Positions 16,373-25,708 of a DNA stretch of 29,893 bases are shown here, piece after piece. The DNA is from CAINVV01 sp964506325. GTDB lineage: Bacteria > Bacteroidota > Bacteroidia > Bacteroidales > Prolixibacteraceae. Numbering within the stretch: position 1 is the first letter of the stretch; each line of letters opens with the position of its first letter. The position numbers were made by a program, and so were the translations under genes. The stretch lies in contig CAZDLO010000045.1 in assembly GCA_964506325.1 (NCBI GenBank), forward strand, positions 1 to 29,893. The letters are read 5' to 3'. The notes under the pieces are model-generated. The model was given only the letters and a program-made list of their open reading frames with translations, searched no databases and was not told the origin of the DNA.

Positions 16373-17860
16373 CTACAGATTCTCCAGCCGCAGCAGTGAA
16401 ATCGAGCTGATGCCAATGGTGAATTTTGAATTTACATCCGGACGGCAGTCAGGGGAAGCGCCTTTCCCCTGCAGTTTCAGCATGTGAGTTCCCTTTTCCA
16501 GACTGAAAACACCCAGTCGGTAATCTCTCCAGTTACCTCCTTTGCTGATCATATCCAGGACGGGTCCTGCTGCGATATTGTCAATGCGGGGCTGGTACCT
16601 GCTACCGGAAACATCATCCACAAGAACCGCGGATATTTTATAACGTCCGGTCTCCCCGACCTCAAACTCAAATTCTATTTCCCCGTCAGGTTGTCCGGGC
16701 ATAAACATGATTCCTTCCGTCTCCCTGGCAGTTTCATTGGGGGTCGCTTTGAACTTCAAGTCGGCGGCCAGCTTTACTTCGTAAGGGGGTATCCTTTCTG
16801 CGGCCGGGGGCAGACCTGCCTCTGCAAAGGCAATGGGAGTCTGGTACCAGAATGCCACTGAACTAACCCAATCGGCACGTTCATTGGAGCTGGACAATTT
16901 TTTTCCACTGTTGTCGACGACACTGCCACGATGTTCAATGGACATTTTCAACGACTTTTTGAAATGGACCGGGTCACTGATATGCCATCGGTAGGCAGAA
17001 ACACGATCTCCGGCCATCGGTCCCTCGTACAGCGGAACTCCGTTGAATGCGCCTGAGAACTCCCTGAAACCCCAGGCATCGCCAAAATAATCTTCGGTTC
17101 CGGTGCCCTGGATCGAAGGAACCTTCTCCCCATCTATGAAAAACCTGTCATCACCTTCCCCGAACCACCCGTTGAATGCCTGCATTACGGAATAGACCGT
17201 TCCAACATAGTTTCCGCGGCCATTGGTATTCAGAATAACATGGTCACCGGATTTGGCCTTAGTTTGCTGATGGTACCTGGCATGAAAATAAAGTACATCG
17301 GCCGGAAGGGCTTCAACTTTCTCCCAATCGACGTAATAATAGAAATAGGCAGGACCAAACCCGGCCAGCTCATTGGATACGGTAATTTTAGCATGCTTTT
17401 TAAAGGGCATGGTCCAGAAACAGTTCCGGGACCTGCCATAGGAGGAAACATTCACCGGCAGGGACTGAAAATCGGTATTCGCCCCCTGGCCTACACCAAA
17501 AAAATCACCAAGCGGGACCTCAACACTTGGCTTTTCCGAATTATCCCAATAAATCCGGACAACCATTGCCCGGGCAGAATATGGATTGAGCGAAGCCGAC
17601 GTATTCCAGAGGTGCCTAATGATGCCAGGACCCTCCAGTTCTGCCAGAACCAGGGTCTCGCCCGGTAAAATTAATTTCGAATCGCCATTCCCGTCATAAT
17701 TTGAATCCGTACTCGAAGACCTCCTGTTTTGGGCGTTGGAAGGCAGGGTCAGTTGTTCCAGCAAAGAAGAATGAAAGGCCGGATTAACCTGTGCTCCGGT
17801 CCTGGTATTCTGTACCAAAACCAAGGACAAAACGAATATTGCAAATATTAACTTTCTCAT
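16373..17860 (-). CDS. GH172 (DUF2961) family glycoside hydrolase
   Basis: This is a 495-residue secreted enzyme of the DUF2961 family, now GH172, whose characterised members act on alpha-D-fructofuranosides, difructose anhydrides and alpha-D-arabinofuranosides. A signal peptide covers about 1-23. The jelly-roll core has SSTDSNYDGNGDS (49-61), GPGIIRHLW (78-85) and the two diagnostic motifs GEGDD with Glu235 and GTGTEDYFG with Glu256. These glutamates are 21 residues apart, the spacing I recall between the catalytic pair of a characterised GH172 fructofuranosidase. The C-terminal 125 residues form a second beta domain resembling a carbohydrate-binding module (EFEVGETGRYKIS). It is a single gene, divergent from the GxGYxYP gene with a 377-bp shared upstream region. 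The exact furanosyl substrate cannot be told from sequence. Confidence 0.9.
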   Translation of the reverse strand: MRKLIFAIFVLSLVLVQNTRTGAQVNPAFHSSLLEQLTLPSNAQNRRSSSTDSNYDGNGDSKLILPGETLVLAELEGPGIIRHLWNTSASLNPYSARAMVVRIYWDNSEKPSVEVPLGDFFGVGQGANTDFQSLPVNVSSYGRSRNCFWTMPFKKHAKITVSNELAGFGPAYFYYYVDWEKVEALPADVLYFHARYHQQTKAKSGDHVILNTNGRGNYVGTVYSVMQAFNGWFGEGDDRFFIDGEKVPSIQGTGTEDYFGDAWGFREFSGAFNGVPLYEGPMAGDRVSAYRWHISDPVHFKKSLKMSIEHRGSVVDNSGKKLSSSNERADWVSSVAFWYQTPIAFAEAGLPPAAERIPPYEVKLAADLKFKATPNETARETEGIMFMPGQPDGEIEFEFEVGETGRYKISAVLVDDVSGSRYQPRIDNIAAGPVLDMISKGGNWRDYRLGVFSLEKGTHMLKLQGKGASPDCRPDVNSKFTIGISSISLLRLENL

Positions 17861-18237
17861 AATCTAATGACTGTAGTATCCAAATGATAGAATAGAAGGT
17901 TTCAAACCCTAAAGATAGAAAAGCCATTTATATTAAAGGCTTTCGTTGATGGTATGGTGAAAAAATGAAAACTGGAATTTACTGAATGGAGGAGTTTTTT
18001 CAGGTCATAAAAACAACCTTCATCTCCTGCATCCTTTAAGCAATTGGTCCCGGTTTACCCGGAGCCAGCAATCAAAATAAACGAAGGATTTGGCTTACCG
18101 GGAAGGCATAGCAGTAAGATTCCACAGATCCTATTAATCTGATATTTAATCGAAAAATACCAGGCTTAAATTCAAGACAAAACATGCTCCTAACTATCTC
18201 AGAATTCTCTATATTTAAGGGAACTAAATATTCTGCC
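17861..18237. promoter_or_regulatory. Divergent upstream region, GH172 and GxGYxYP genes
   Basis: This 377-bp stretch has no supported gene. It must contain promoters for both flanking divergent genes. On the minus strand, a GTTTG (around 17905) and an ATTTGG (around 17883) resemble -33 and -7 parts but with wrong internal spacing. The in-frame ATG at 18184 would extend the plus gene upstream, but adds residues with no signal character and is not used. Confidence 0.5.
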
Positions 18238-20304
18238 ATGAGAAAGTGCTGCATTATAATATCATTATTTATTCTTACTGTATTGATACTCTTTACTACC
18301 ATTGGATGTGATAGTCAACCGGAGGCAGAGCCGGGCAGAATAATGCCGGGCGGTACCGTTCCTGACAAGCTCTTTGTCCTCGATGTAAAAAGTGATATGG
18401 ACTGGGCTGATAAAAATCTGCTCTCTTGTTTCCAGGGACTGGTCAACCGAAAGAAGACCCGTATTTACTTCAACGGAAATGAAAATGACGTGTTCTGGCT
18501 TGAATATTACAAAAAAAGCTTTGGTATTGACTATCAAAAAGTTGCCGGAACCGACGAACTTTTTCAACTATTCGCCGGTGAAATCGATGGCTATATCGTG
18601 TACCCTCCGGAGTCTCCTCACCTGTTGAATATTGCGACAACGATAGGCTCTTTAGAGAATCTTCTTCCGGCCACTCCTGCCCAGGAAGGTATGCTGAAAA
18701 AATTTGGACTGACAAAAAAGAGGGAACTGAATAACAATGGCGAAGATATGGTCGGAATCTACCGCAAGGCGGCACTGGAATTATTGCCCGGTTGCAACAA
18801 AACCATGCTGGCTGCGTTGTGTGTGCATGAAGGACAGTGGCCCACTTCCACCTATAAAAACCGTGATTATGTTATCGCGCACAAAGTCTTTTCTTTCGAC
18901 ATTTCTTCATCTGAAAGAGACAAGGCGGATTTCAACCTTTTAAAAGAGATTTACAGCAAAGTTCCTGAAGGTGCCATACTTTTCGGATGGCATTGCAGCA
19001 GGGACAAGGAGCATGAGGCGATCGGGCTTGCTTCGGATTTTGGCCATTACGGCATGTGCAGCCTTAACACATCGAACCTGACAGTCCATTCCAGCATCCC
19101 ATTGGACAGGAAGAAAGTTTTCCGCCAACGGGTTATCAATCCGGATGAACTCAAAGTGGAAAACAAGGTTTATATGGCACTGATGGCAACCGACGGGGAT
19201 GCTGCCTGGTTTATGCAGAATCATGTTACCAGGGACTGGGCAGATCCGGCTCATGGCAATTTCAAGTACAACTGGGGTTTCCTCCCGCTGGCATACGACC
19301 TGATGCCAGGCACTGTTCAGTATTATATGGAAAACATGAAGCAGGCAGATTATTTTGTTTCCGGACCTGCCGGTGCTACCTATACCTATCCCTACCGTCA
19401 CCCACATCCCGAAAAATTCCTGAAAATCAGCAATGAATACATGAAAAAATGCGGACTGACAACAGTCCACATGACCAACTGGAACGACCGCGACTGGTGG
19501 CAGGAGGCACAGATACCAGGTTTTTACGACCTGATGAAACGTTCAATGCCGGATGCCACAGGATTTGCCAGGGGGATGGGCGAGTCTGCCTTTGAGGAAA
19601 GTTTCCTTGGAAATGGCCAACCCTACATTTTCATTGGTGAAGGGATACATATAGGGGATGATGTAGCCAGTGTTATTAAGGATTTTATCAGTGCCTGCCC
19701 CAACAGGCCCCTGTTCGTCTTTAACCTGGTAAACCATTCGATTCCTATGGGTAAAATAAAAGAGGCGACGGATTCATTTTCAAAGTCGGATTTGGAAATC
19801 GTTCACCTGGACGAGTTGATGTTGCTGGCCGACAAGGCGTTTAAAGAGGGGAAAATTACTGCCAACCTCTATCCCGAAAAAGAGGGGTTGAAGAAGATTC
19901 TGTCCAAAGAGGCAAAGCACAAAATGCCTGCCTTATTGAAAGAACTGAAAGAACTTGAAAGAATCAGCTGCGGTGATGCTGCTGAATTCAGCGACAGCCT
20001 CAAAAAAACACCCATTGGACTGGAAAGGGTTGTGCCTGCTGATGTCCTGGCTTTCAACACCATCTGGCACAGTATGACCCTGGTAAAACTTTCCCTGGAA
20101 GCAAAAGGAATCTATGTAAATCACAAACCGACAGCAGTGAAAGATTTTATGAAAGAATACGCACTGGTTGCAGATGCTGAGGTAATTAATGAATTACAAC
20201 AACTCTGGGAGGGATGGCACCAGAAAAATCCGTCTTTTTCGGATGGACAAGCATTGCTAAAAAGGCTTGTGAAGGTGGCGGAACAGGTTAGCCGGGAACT
20301 CTAG
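18238..20304 (+). CDS. GxGYxYP family lipoprotein, putative glycoside hydrolase
   Basis: This 688-residue lipoprotein starts at the ATG at 18238, chosen because it begins a signal peptide ending in FTTIGC (Cys24); the upstream ATG at 18184 only adds 18 residues ahead of it. Domains are a GxGYxYP N-terminal region (about 40-260) and a C-terminal region (about 290-500) named in Pfam as a putative glycoside hydrolase domain. Supporting motifs are MATDGDAAWF (about 315-324) and SGPAGATYTYP (375-385). The family signature is G-x-G-Y-x-Y-P; here it reads G-A-T-Y-T-Y-P, so the third position differs. About 150 helical residues of unknown type follow. No member's reaction is known to me, so an enzyme role is inferred from its regular occurrence in glycan gene clusters. 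Here it lies between a GH172 and a GH106 gene. Confidence 0.85.
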   Translation: MRKCCIIISLFILTVLILFTTIGCDSQPEAEPGRIMPGGTVPDKLFVLDVKSDMDWADKNLLSCFQGLVNRKKTRIYFNGNENDVFWLEYYKKSFGIDYQKVAGTDELFQLFAGEIDGYIVYPPESPHLLNIATTIGSLENLLPATPAQEGMLKKFGLTKKRELNNNGEDMVGIYRKAALELLPGCNKTMLAALCVHEGQWPTSTYKNRDYVIAHKVFSFDISSSERDKADFNLLKEIYSKVPEGAILFGWHCSRDKEHEAIGLASDFGHYGMCSLNTSNLTVHSSIPLDRKKVFRQRVINPDELKVENKVYMALMATDGDAAWFMQNHVTRDWADPAHGNFKYNWGFLPLAYDLMPGTVQYYMENMKQADYFVSGPAGATYTYPYRHPHPEKFLKISNEYMKKCGLTTVHMTNWNDRDWWQEAQIPGFYDLMKRSMPDATGFARGMGESAFEESFLGNGQPYIFIGEGIHIGDDVASVIKDFISACPNRPLFVFNLVNHSIPMGKIKEATDSFSKSDLEIVHLDELMLLADKAFKEGKITANLYPEKEGLKKILSKEAKHKMPALLKELKELERISCGDAAEFSDSLKKTPIGLERVVPADVLAFNTIWHSMTLVKLSLEAKGIYVNHKPTAVKDFMKEYALVADAEVINELQQLWEGWHQKNPSFSDGQALLKRLVKVAEQVSREL

Positions 20305-20372
20305 CTTTTATCAGATTTAATCAAATAAATAAATATTAACATTTAACAATAATAATTTAACCATTGAGGGGT

Positions 20373-20401
20373 GGTTTTTAGGAATTTTGGTAGTAATTTT
20401 G
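20373..20401 (+). promoter_or_regulatory. Candidate promoter of small unit
   Basis: TAATTTTG (20394-20401) fits the -7 consensus TAnnTTTG. ATTG (20373-20376) is a fair -33 element 17 bp upstream. Transcription would begin near 20408, about 30 nt before the ATG at 20439. Confidence 0.5.
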
Positions 20402-20438
20402 GCAACGGGCGAAATCAAAAATAGTTTACAAAGCAATT

Positions 20439-20675
20439 ATGAACCTGAAACACTTTAATTCCCGCCAAACCGGCAGCTATGATTCACCTTCCCACGAAGT
20501 GCACAATAAACTGGTTCAGGAAGAAGAATTGTTTTTAATAAAAAATACAGCTGAATTTCACGGTGATTCCGTGATCCGGTTATTCGTTGTTGAATGGCAG
20601 ATGCAATCATCTGAAGCCGATATATACTGTGAAAAATCAGTAAGGGTTCTTGAAACTTCACCTTATTTACATTGA
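20439..20675 (+). CDS. Small hypothetical protein or sRNA region
   Basis: This is a 78-codon open frame with an ATG start, lying between a consensus-like promoter and a strong terminator. The product is soluble, mixed in charge (many Glu, Ser, His), with no signal peptide, membrane segment or family I recognise. A minus-strand frame of 81 codons covers the same bases, so coding is not certain. The flanking signals support transcription of the region more than they support translation. An alternative is a small regulatory RNA of about 400 nt. Confidence 0.4.
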   Translation: MNLKHFNSRQTGSYDSPSHEVHNKLVQEEELFLIKNTAEFHGDSVIRLFVVEWQMQSSEADIYCEKSVRVLETSPYLH

Positions 20676-20770
20676 TTCTAATTAGCGGGAAATGTCCCAT
20701 GCCAGGGAAGCGAATGTAAGCCGGCGAAATATTTTTATCCGTATATTATTTAAAATAAAAGAGTTACTCC

Positions 20771-20809
20771 AAACAGAAAAGGTTGCCAAATTGGCAACCT
20801 TTTCTGTTT
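20771..20809. terminator. Strong bidirectional intrinsic terminator
   Basis: AAACAGAAAAGGTTGCCA (20771-20788) and TGGCAACCTTTTCTGTTT (20792-20809) form a perfect 18-bp stem with a 3-nt loop. The stem is A-rich on the left and T-rich on the right, so it could terminate transcription from either direction. It lies 95 bp behind the small open frame and 466 bp behind the GxGYxYP stop. Confidence 0.88.
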
Positions 20810-21033
20810 CCTGCTCGTGAAATTGGGCAGATCTTACCGTCGTGCTGAAAAACAATAACATTCTGACCGCAAGAGAGGTAATCCTGCAAAAAATGTAAAC
20901 CACAGATTACAGGCAAAACTGAAAATAGATTAACTTAACCAAAAATATCCGGAGTATAGACTGCCCATGGATATCTGCCTGGCATGAACGGATGCTTCGT
21001 GAATCAATAAACTAAGAAACTACCTATCCCAAA

Positions 21034-24000
21034 ATGAAAAACAGGTTTTACTTGATCGTATGGCTAAGTACAGCATTATTTGCTGTTTCATGTTCCACAG
21101 GAAACCAAAAGATTTCAGATGCAAAACTTGAAAGCGGTTTCGTCACTCCTCCCGACTCTATTCAGACAAGTGTTTATTGGTATTGGATCTCAGACAATAT
21201 ATCCAAAGAAGGGGTTGTAAATGACCTCCATGCCATGAAAAAGGCCGGTATTAACCGCGCATTTATCGGAAATATAGGCCTTTCTGATATTCCGTACGGC
21301 AAAGTAAAAATGCTGACAGAGGAGTGGTGGGACATCCTGCATGCGGCCTTAAAAACCGCAACTGAGTTAAACATTGAAATCGGGATATTCAATTCACCCG
21401 GTTGGAGCCAGTCAGGCGGCCCCTGGATCAAATCAGAAGACGCTATGCGGTACCTTTGTTCGTCAGAAACACGGGTGAAGGGACCCTTGAAATTCACCGG
21501 GAAACTGGCACAGCCGATCAGCCTGTTTCAGGATGTCAGGGTTATCGCCTACCCTGTGCCAAAAGATGACCTGCTGGCTTTGAGCAACCTGAATGGCACT
21601 GTAACATCAGAGCCCAAAATTGCAGACCTTTCAAGCATTCTGGATGGCGACAAAAAAACCGGCATCAATTTACTGCCAAACAATGAACTGACGATAGATT
21701 TTAAATCCATAAAACCCTTTACTGCCCGAAGCATTTCTATCCGGTCCACTGAAAAACCATTGCTGGCGGATGCCCGACTGCAATACAGGACAGTTTTGGG
21801 AGAATACCGGACACTGACTGAATTTCGGATAAATCGTTCAAACCCTTCACTGAATGTTGGTTTTGAACCCTATGCCCCCGTAGCGATGTCATTTCAGGCA
21901 ACAACTGCCTCAGATTTTCGTTTAACCATCAAAAATTCCAGGCCTGGCGGTGGACTTGCTGAAGTAAGGATTTCTGCCGCTCCACTTGTCGAACGTTACA
22001 GTGAGAAGACGCTGGCCAAAATGCACCCGACACCTCTTCCCTACTGGAAAGAGTATCAGTGGGCTCAACAGCCGGAGGTTGATGACAAAGCAACTGTGGT
22101 TGACGCTTCCAGGGTTATCGATATTTCCGGCAGCCTTGCAGCGGATGGGACACTTAACTGGGAAGTTCCTGATGGTGAATGGGTCATCCTGCGCATGGGC
22201 ATGACTCCAACAGGTACCGTGAATTCACCGGCATCACCGGAAGCTACAGGTTATGAGGTCGACAAGATGAGCAGGAAACTGGTGGAAAAGCATTTCGATG
22301 GCCATATGGGAGAAGTACTCAGGAGAATCCCTGAAGCCGATCGCAAAAGTTTCAAGGTCGTTGTACAGGATAGCTATGAAAAGGGAGGACAGAACTTCAC
22401 AGATGGTTTCCTGGATGAATTCAAACAGAAATACGGATATGACCCCCTGCCATATCTCCCGGTTTACATGGGAAAAGTCGTTAACAGCCAGTTGGAGTCA
22501 GACCGCTTCCTGTGGGATATGAGGCGAATGGTTGCTGACAAGGTTGCCTACGATTATGTTGGCGGACTAAGGGATATCAGCCATAAACATGGGCTCAGAA
22601 CCTGGCTGGAATGCTACGGCCACTGGGGTTTTCCTGGCGAATTCCTGATGTACGGCGGACAGTCGGATGAAATCGGCGGTGAGTTCTGGAGCGAAGGGGA
22701 GCTGGGCGACATCGAGAACAGGGCAGCAACTTCCTGCGGTCACATTTATGGAAAGACAAAAATCTCTGCCGAATCAAACACCTGCTCGGGAAAACCTTTC
22801 AGCCGGTATCCCGGAGTCATCAAACAGCGGGGCGATCGCTTCTTTGCCGAAGGGATCAACAACACTTTGTTGCATGTCTTTATCACACAACCCTACGAGG
22901 ATAAAAATCCGGGAGTAAATGCCTGGTTTGGCAATGAATTCAACCGCAAAAACACCTGGTTCTCGCAGATGGATCTTTACACACAATACCTGAAACGGAC
23001 AAATTATATGCTTCAGCAGGGACTGAATGTTGCAGATGTCGCCTATTTTATCGGGGAGGATGCCCCCAAGATGACAGGAATTACCGATCCTGCACTTCCT
23101 GTCGGTTACCAGTTCGATTACATGAATGCAGAGGTGATTGAAAAATACATGACCGTAAAAGACGGACTTATCACCTTGCCTCATGGTACCCAATACCGGA
23201 TCATGGTCTTGCCAAAACTGGAAACCATGCGACCGGAATTATTGGCCAAAATAAAGCAACTCGTCTATGATGGCGCAGTGATCCTGGGTCCGGCACCCAA
23301 CCGGTCGCCCAGTTTACAAAACCAGCCTGAAGCCGACAACCGGGTAAAAGCTATGGCTGACGAATTGTGGGGCAATGTGGATGGTCTGAACATAAAATCA
23401 CGGCAAGCAGGAAAAGGGATGATAATTAACGGCATGAACCTTAAAGAAGCTTTTGCCCTTATCAGTTGTGTACCCGATTGCAATTTGCCTGAAGACAGAT
23501 CCATACACTATGGGCACCGTACAATGGGAAACGGAGAAATCTACTTTGTGACAAATCAGACAGCTGAAACGAAGAGCATCAACCCTGAATTCAGGATAAA
23601 AGGGATGCAACCCGAACTATGGGAAGCGACCACCGGATACATACGCGATCTGCCGGCTTTTGACCAGAAAGAGACAACCACTGAAGTTCCTTTAAAACTG
23701 GAGCCCTTTGAAAGTGTTTTTGTGGTTTTCCGCAAGTCTTCCGGCAAATCCAAGGCTGCCGGACCGGATGCAAATTATCCCGTATCTTCCCTGATCACGG
23801 ATCTTAAAGGTCCGTGGACGGTCCGCTTCGATACCGCACAAAGAGGGCCTGAAGAACCTGTTATTTTTGAAACACTCCATGACTGGACCACTAGCCAGGA
23901 TGAGAAAATAAGGTATTATTCAGGGACAGCTGTCTATTCCTGCAAATTCAACCTGGAAAAAATACCGGACGGAGAAAAGGTTCTCATCCACCTGGGCTCA

Positions 24001-24270
24001 TTCAGTGCCATGGCCAAAGTGACTGTAAATGGAAGCTATTCAGGCGGTCTCTGGACAGCACCTTACCGGCTTGACATCACCAAACTGGTCAGGCCAGGAG
24101 AAAATGAACTGAAAATAGAGGTGGTTAACACCTGGGTGAACAGGTTGATTGGCGACTCCATGCCGGGGGCCGTCAAACAGACCTGGTGCCCTGTTAATAC
24201 ATATACAGCAGGGAGTCAGCTGCAACCTTCCGGATTGTTCGGGCCCGTGACGATACTTTCCGGTAAATAA
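21034..24270 (+). CDS. GH106 alpha-L-rhamnosidase, lipoprotein
   Basis: This 1078-residue lipoprotein glycosidase is predicted to release terminal alpha-L-rhamnose with inversion. The signal peptide ends in FAVSC (Cys20). The GH106 catalytic region (about 35-780) shows FNSPGWSQSGGPWIK (119-133), VVQDSYEKGGQNFT (443-456) and KISAESNT (576-583). Glu449 and Glu580 are candidate acid and base: they are 131 residues apart, against 132 between the catalytic Glu461 and Glu593 that I recall for the Bacteroides enzyme BT0986. A beta-sandwich insert lies at about 160-320. The C-terminal part (about 895-1075) is a GH2-like sugar-binding sandwich with LDITKLVRPGENELKIEV. It is monocistronic and converges on the oxidoreductase gene. 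The location is expected to be periplasmic or on the cell surface. Confidence 0.93.
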   Translation: MKNRFYLIVWLSTALFAVSCSTGNQKISDAKLESGFVTPPDSIQTSVYWYWISDNISKEGVVNDLHAMKKAGINRAFIGNIGLSDIPYGKVKMLTEEWWDILHAALKTATELNIEIGIFNSPGWSQSGGPWIKSEDAMRYLCSSETRVKGPLKFTGKLAQPISLFQDVRVIAYPVPKDDLLALSNLNGTVTSEPKIADLSSILDGDKKTGINLLPNNELTIDFKSIKPFTARSISIRSTEKPLLADARLQYRTVLGEYRTLTEFRINRSNPSLNVGFEPYAPVAMSFQATTASDFRLTIKNSRPGGGLAEVRISAAPLVERYSEKTLAKMHPTPLPYWKEYQWAQQPEVDDKATVVDASRVIDISGSLAADGTLNWEVPDGEWVILRMGMTPTGTVNSPASPEATGYEVDKMSRKLVEKHFDGHMGEVLRRIPEADRKSFKVVVQDSYEKGGQNFTDGFLDEFKQKYGYDPLPYLPVYMGKVVNSQLESDRFLWDMRRMVADKVAYDYVGGLRDISHKHGLRTWLECYGHWGFPGEFLMYGGQSDEIGGEFWSEGELGDIENRAATSCGHIYGKTKISAESNTCSGKPFSRYPGVIKQRGDRFFAEGINNTLLHVFITQPYEDKNPGVNAWFGNEFNRKNTWFSQMDLYTQYLKRTNYMLQQGLNVADVAYFIGEDAPKMTGITDPALPVGYQFDYMNAEVIEKYMTVKDGLITLPHGTQYRIMVLPKLETMRPELLAKIKQLVYDGAVILGPAPNRSPSLQNQPEADNRVKAMADELWGNVDGLNIKSRQAGKGMIINGMNLKEAFALISCVPDCNLPEDRSIHYGHRTMGNGEIYFVTNQTAETKSINPEFRIKGMQPELWEATTGYIRDLPAFDQKETTTEVPLKLEPFESVFVVFRKSSGKSKAAGPDANYPVSSLITDLKGPWTVRFDTAQRGPEEPVIFETLHDWTTSQDEKIRYYSGTAVYSCKFNLEKIPDGEKVLIHLGSFSAMAKVTVNGSYSGGLWTAPYRLDITKLVRPGENELKIEVVNTWVNRLIGDSMPGAVKQTWCPVNTYTAGSQLQPSGLFGPVTILSGK

Positions 24271-24325
24271 ATGGCATACGCCGGGTGGTTTTGATTGTCC
24301 GTTAAAAAGGGGGAAATAATTACCG

Positions 24326-24351
24326 GGAAAACTGTTTATCCGGAAAACTGT
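24326..24351. repeat. Short direct repeat between convergent genes
   Basis: GGAAAACTGT occurs at 24326-24335 and 24342-24351, with a 16-bp period. It lies in the 85-bp gap between the stop codons of the GH106 and oxidoreductase genes. No terminator hairpin with a T tract is visible in that gap. Confidence 0.5.
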
Positions 24352-24355
24352 GGTA

Positions 24356-25708
24356 TTAACTTTTCCACAGATCTTCGCCATAGGCCCATCCATCCCTTAC
24401 CGGCTCCTTGATAAAGATGTCGAATTCGGGATGATTGGTGACTTTCATGTTGGCAGCATCATATTCGATGCGGGTATTGAGCCTTTGTGCCAGGATACCA
24501 ACGGCAGCAATTTCACTCAGCGGAGCAGAGTATTCAAAATTGGAGCCAGGTACCGGACCTTCTCCCTTGATCGCCCGTATCCATTCGAGAACCGGACCGC
24601 CCTCAACGCGCGGGATCGTCTCCTTCGGAAGATTCTTGGTAAAGTGGTCCCAGTCAGCATCAGGAATCAGAAGCTTTGGATTCGCCGGTCTTCCGCCGGT
24701 GAGCAGCGACATTTTTTCTCCAACCATGATCATTCCCCTTCCCGGCATCGCCTTGAGTCCCCACTCCGGACGGTTTTCGGGTTTCTCACCGCCGTCCATC
24801 CAGGTTAGTTTCACAGGCGGCTTCGTTCCGCGTGCACCAAATTCAAATTTCAGCACCGATTTATCTGACACAAAACCTTCAGCAGATGGAGAGCGCAGGA
24901 TGGGCTCCACAGAGGTTGGCAGACCTAGATCGAGGGCCCAGTTGGGGGCATCCAGGGTATGGCATCCCCAGTCGCCAAGGCCACCGTTGCCAAATTCGTA
25001 CCAGCTCCTCCAGAAACGTGGAAGGTAAGTGGAGCTGTAAGGCCGCATCTTCGCCGGTCCTACCCATAAATCCCAATCCAGCCCGGCAGGAACTTGCTCT
25101 TCGGAAGGAGGAAAACTGGCAGGTTTGGTAAAATATCCCTTCGGATCAAACTCAGGTCCCTCGAACCAGGCAAGTACCTCTTTTACCTCGCCCAGGATCC
25201 CTGCTTCGTACCATTCTTTCACATAACGGATTCCCATGGTGGAATGGCCCTGGATTCCCATCGTATTGATGACATTGTAATGTTTGGCAGCCTTGCGAAG
25301 GGTCCGGATCTGCCAGACATTGTGGGCAAGGGGCTTTTCAACGTAGACATGCTTACCCAGCTGCATTGCAACCATGGCAGCCGCAAAGTGAATATGGTCG
25401 GGAGTGGCAATGATCACTGCATCAATCTCCCGGGCCATTTTGTCAAACATCACCCTGAAGTCTTTGAACACTTTTGCCTTGGGAAAGTTTTTGGATGCTT
25501 CCGCAATAGCAGTATCACTTACATCGCACAGGGCGACAACATTCTCGTTCACAAGATCGACCCAATGGTCCTGGCCCCGCCCGGTCACGCCAATAATGGC
25601 AATATTTACTTTACCCGGCTTACATGCAGCCAATCCGGGAAGCAATGAAACACCCGCAGCGGCAATGGCAGATTTAGCGATAAATGATCTTCTTGAAAAA
25701 TTTTCCAT
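24356..25708 (-). CDS. Gfo/Idh/MocA family oxidoreductase with Tat signal
   Basis: This 450-residue NAD(P)-type oxidoreductase carries an N-terminal twin-arginine signal, SRRSFIAKS (residues 5-13), followed by a hydrophobic run ending in LAAC (Cys29), so it may be exported folded and perhaps lipidated. The Rossmann domain has NIAIIGVTGRGQDH (35-48), DAVIIATPDHIH (96-107) and the family's Glu-Lys-Pro at 124-126. The C-terminal domain shows GGLGDWGCHTLDAPNW (242-257), common in secreted Bacteroidota members. Substrates of these exported proteins are mostly unknown; related GH109 enzymes cleave glycosides by an NAD-dependent redox mechanism, so either sugar oxidation or glycoside cleavage is possible. 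It converges on the GH106 gene and has a long, gene-free upstream region. Confidence 0.9.
   Translation of the reverse strand: MENFSRRSFIAKSAIAAAGVSLLPGLAACKPGKVNIAIIGVTGRGQDHWVDLVNENVVALCDVSDTAIAEASKNFPKAKVFKDFRVMFDKMAREIDAVIIATPDHIHFAAAMVAMQLGKHVYVEKPLAHNVWQIRTLRKAAKHYNVINTMGIQGHSTMGIRYVKEWYEAGILGEVKEVLAWFEGPEFDPKGYFTKPASFPPSEEQVPAGLDWDLWVGPAKMRPYSSTYLPRFWRSWYEFGNGGLGDWGCHTLDAPNWALDLGLPTSVEPILRSPSAEGFVSDKSVLKFEFGARGTKPPVKLTWMDGGEKPENRPEWGLKAMPGRGMIMVGEKMSLLTGGRPANPKLLIPDADWDHFTKNLPKETIPRVEGGPVLEWIRAIKGEGPVPGSNFEYSAPLSEIAAVGILAQRLNTRIEYDAANMKVTNHPEFDIFIKEPVRDGWAYGEDLWKS

Larger units (their letters stand above)
20305..21033. other. Intergenic stretch with a small transcription unit
   Basis: This 729-bp region separates two large plus-strand genes. 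It holds a promoter-like box, a 78-codon open frame and a very strong hairpin terminator, listed separately. The 220 bp between that terminator and the GH106 gene must hold the GH106 promoter; I see no good TAnnTTTG box there. Confidence 0.6.

Noticed and set aside
24435..25028. 197-codon plus-strand frame antisense to the oxidoreductase
   Set aside because: The Ser/Pro-rich product has no domain; the minus-strand frame carries the Tat signal and Gfo/Idh motifs.
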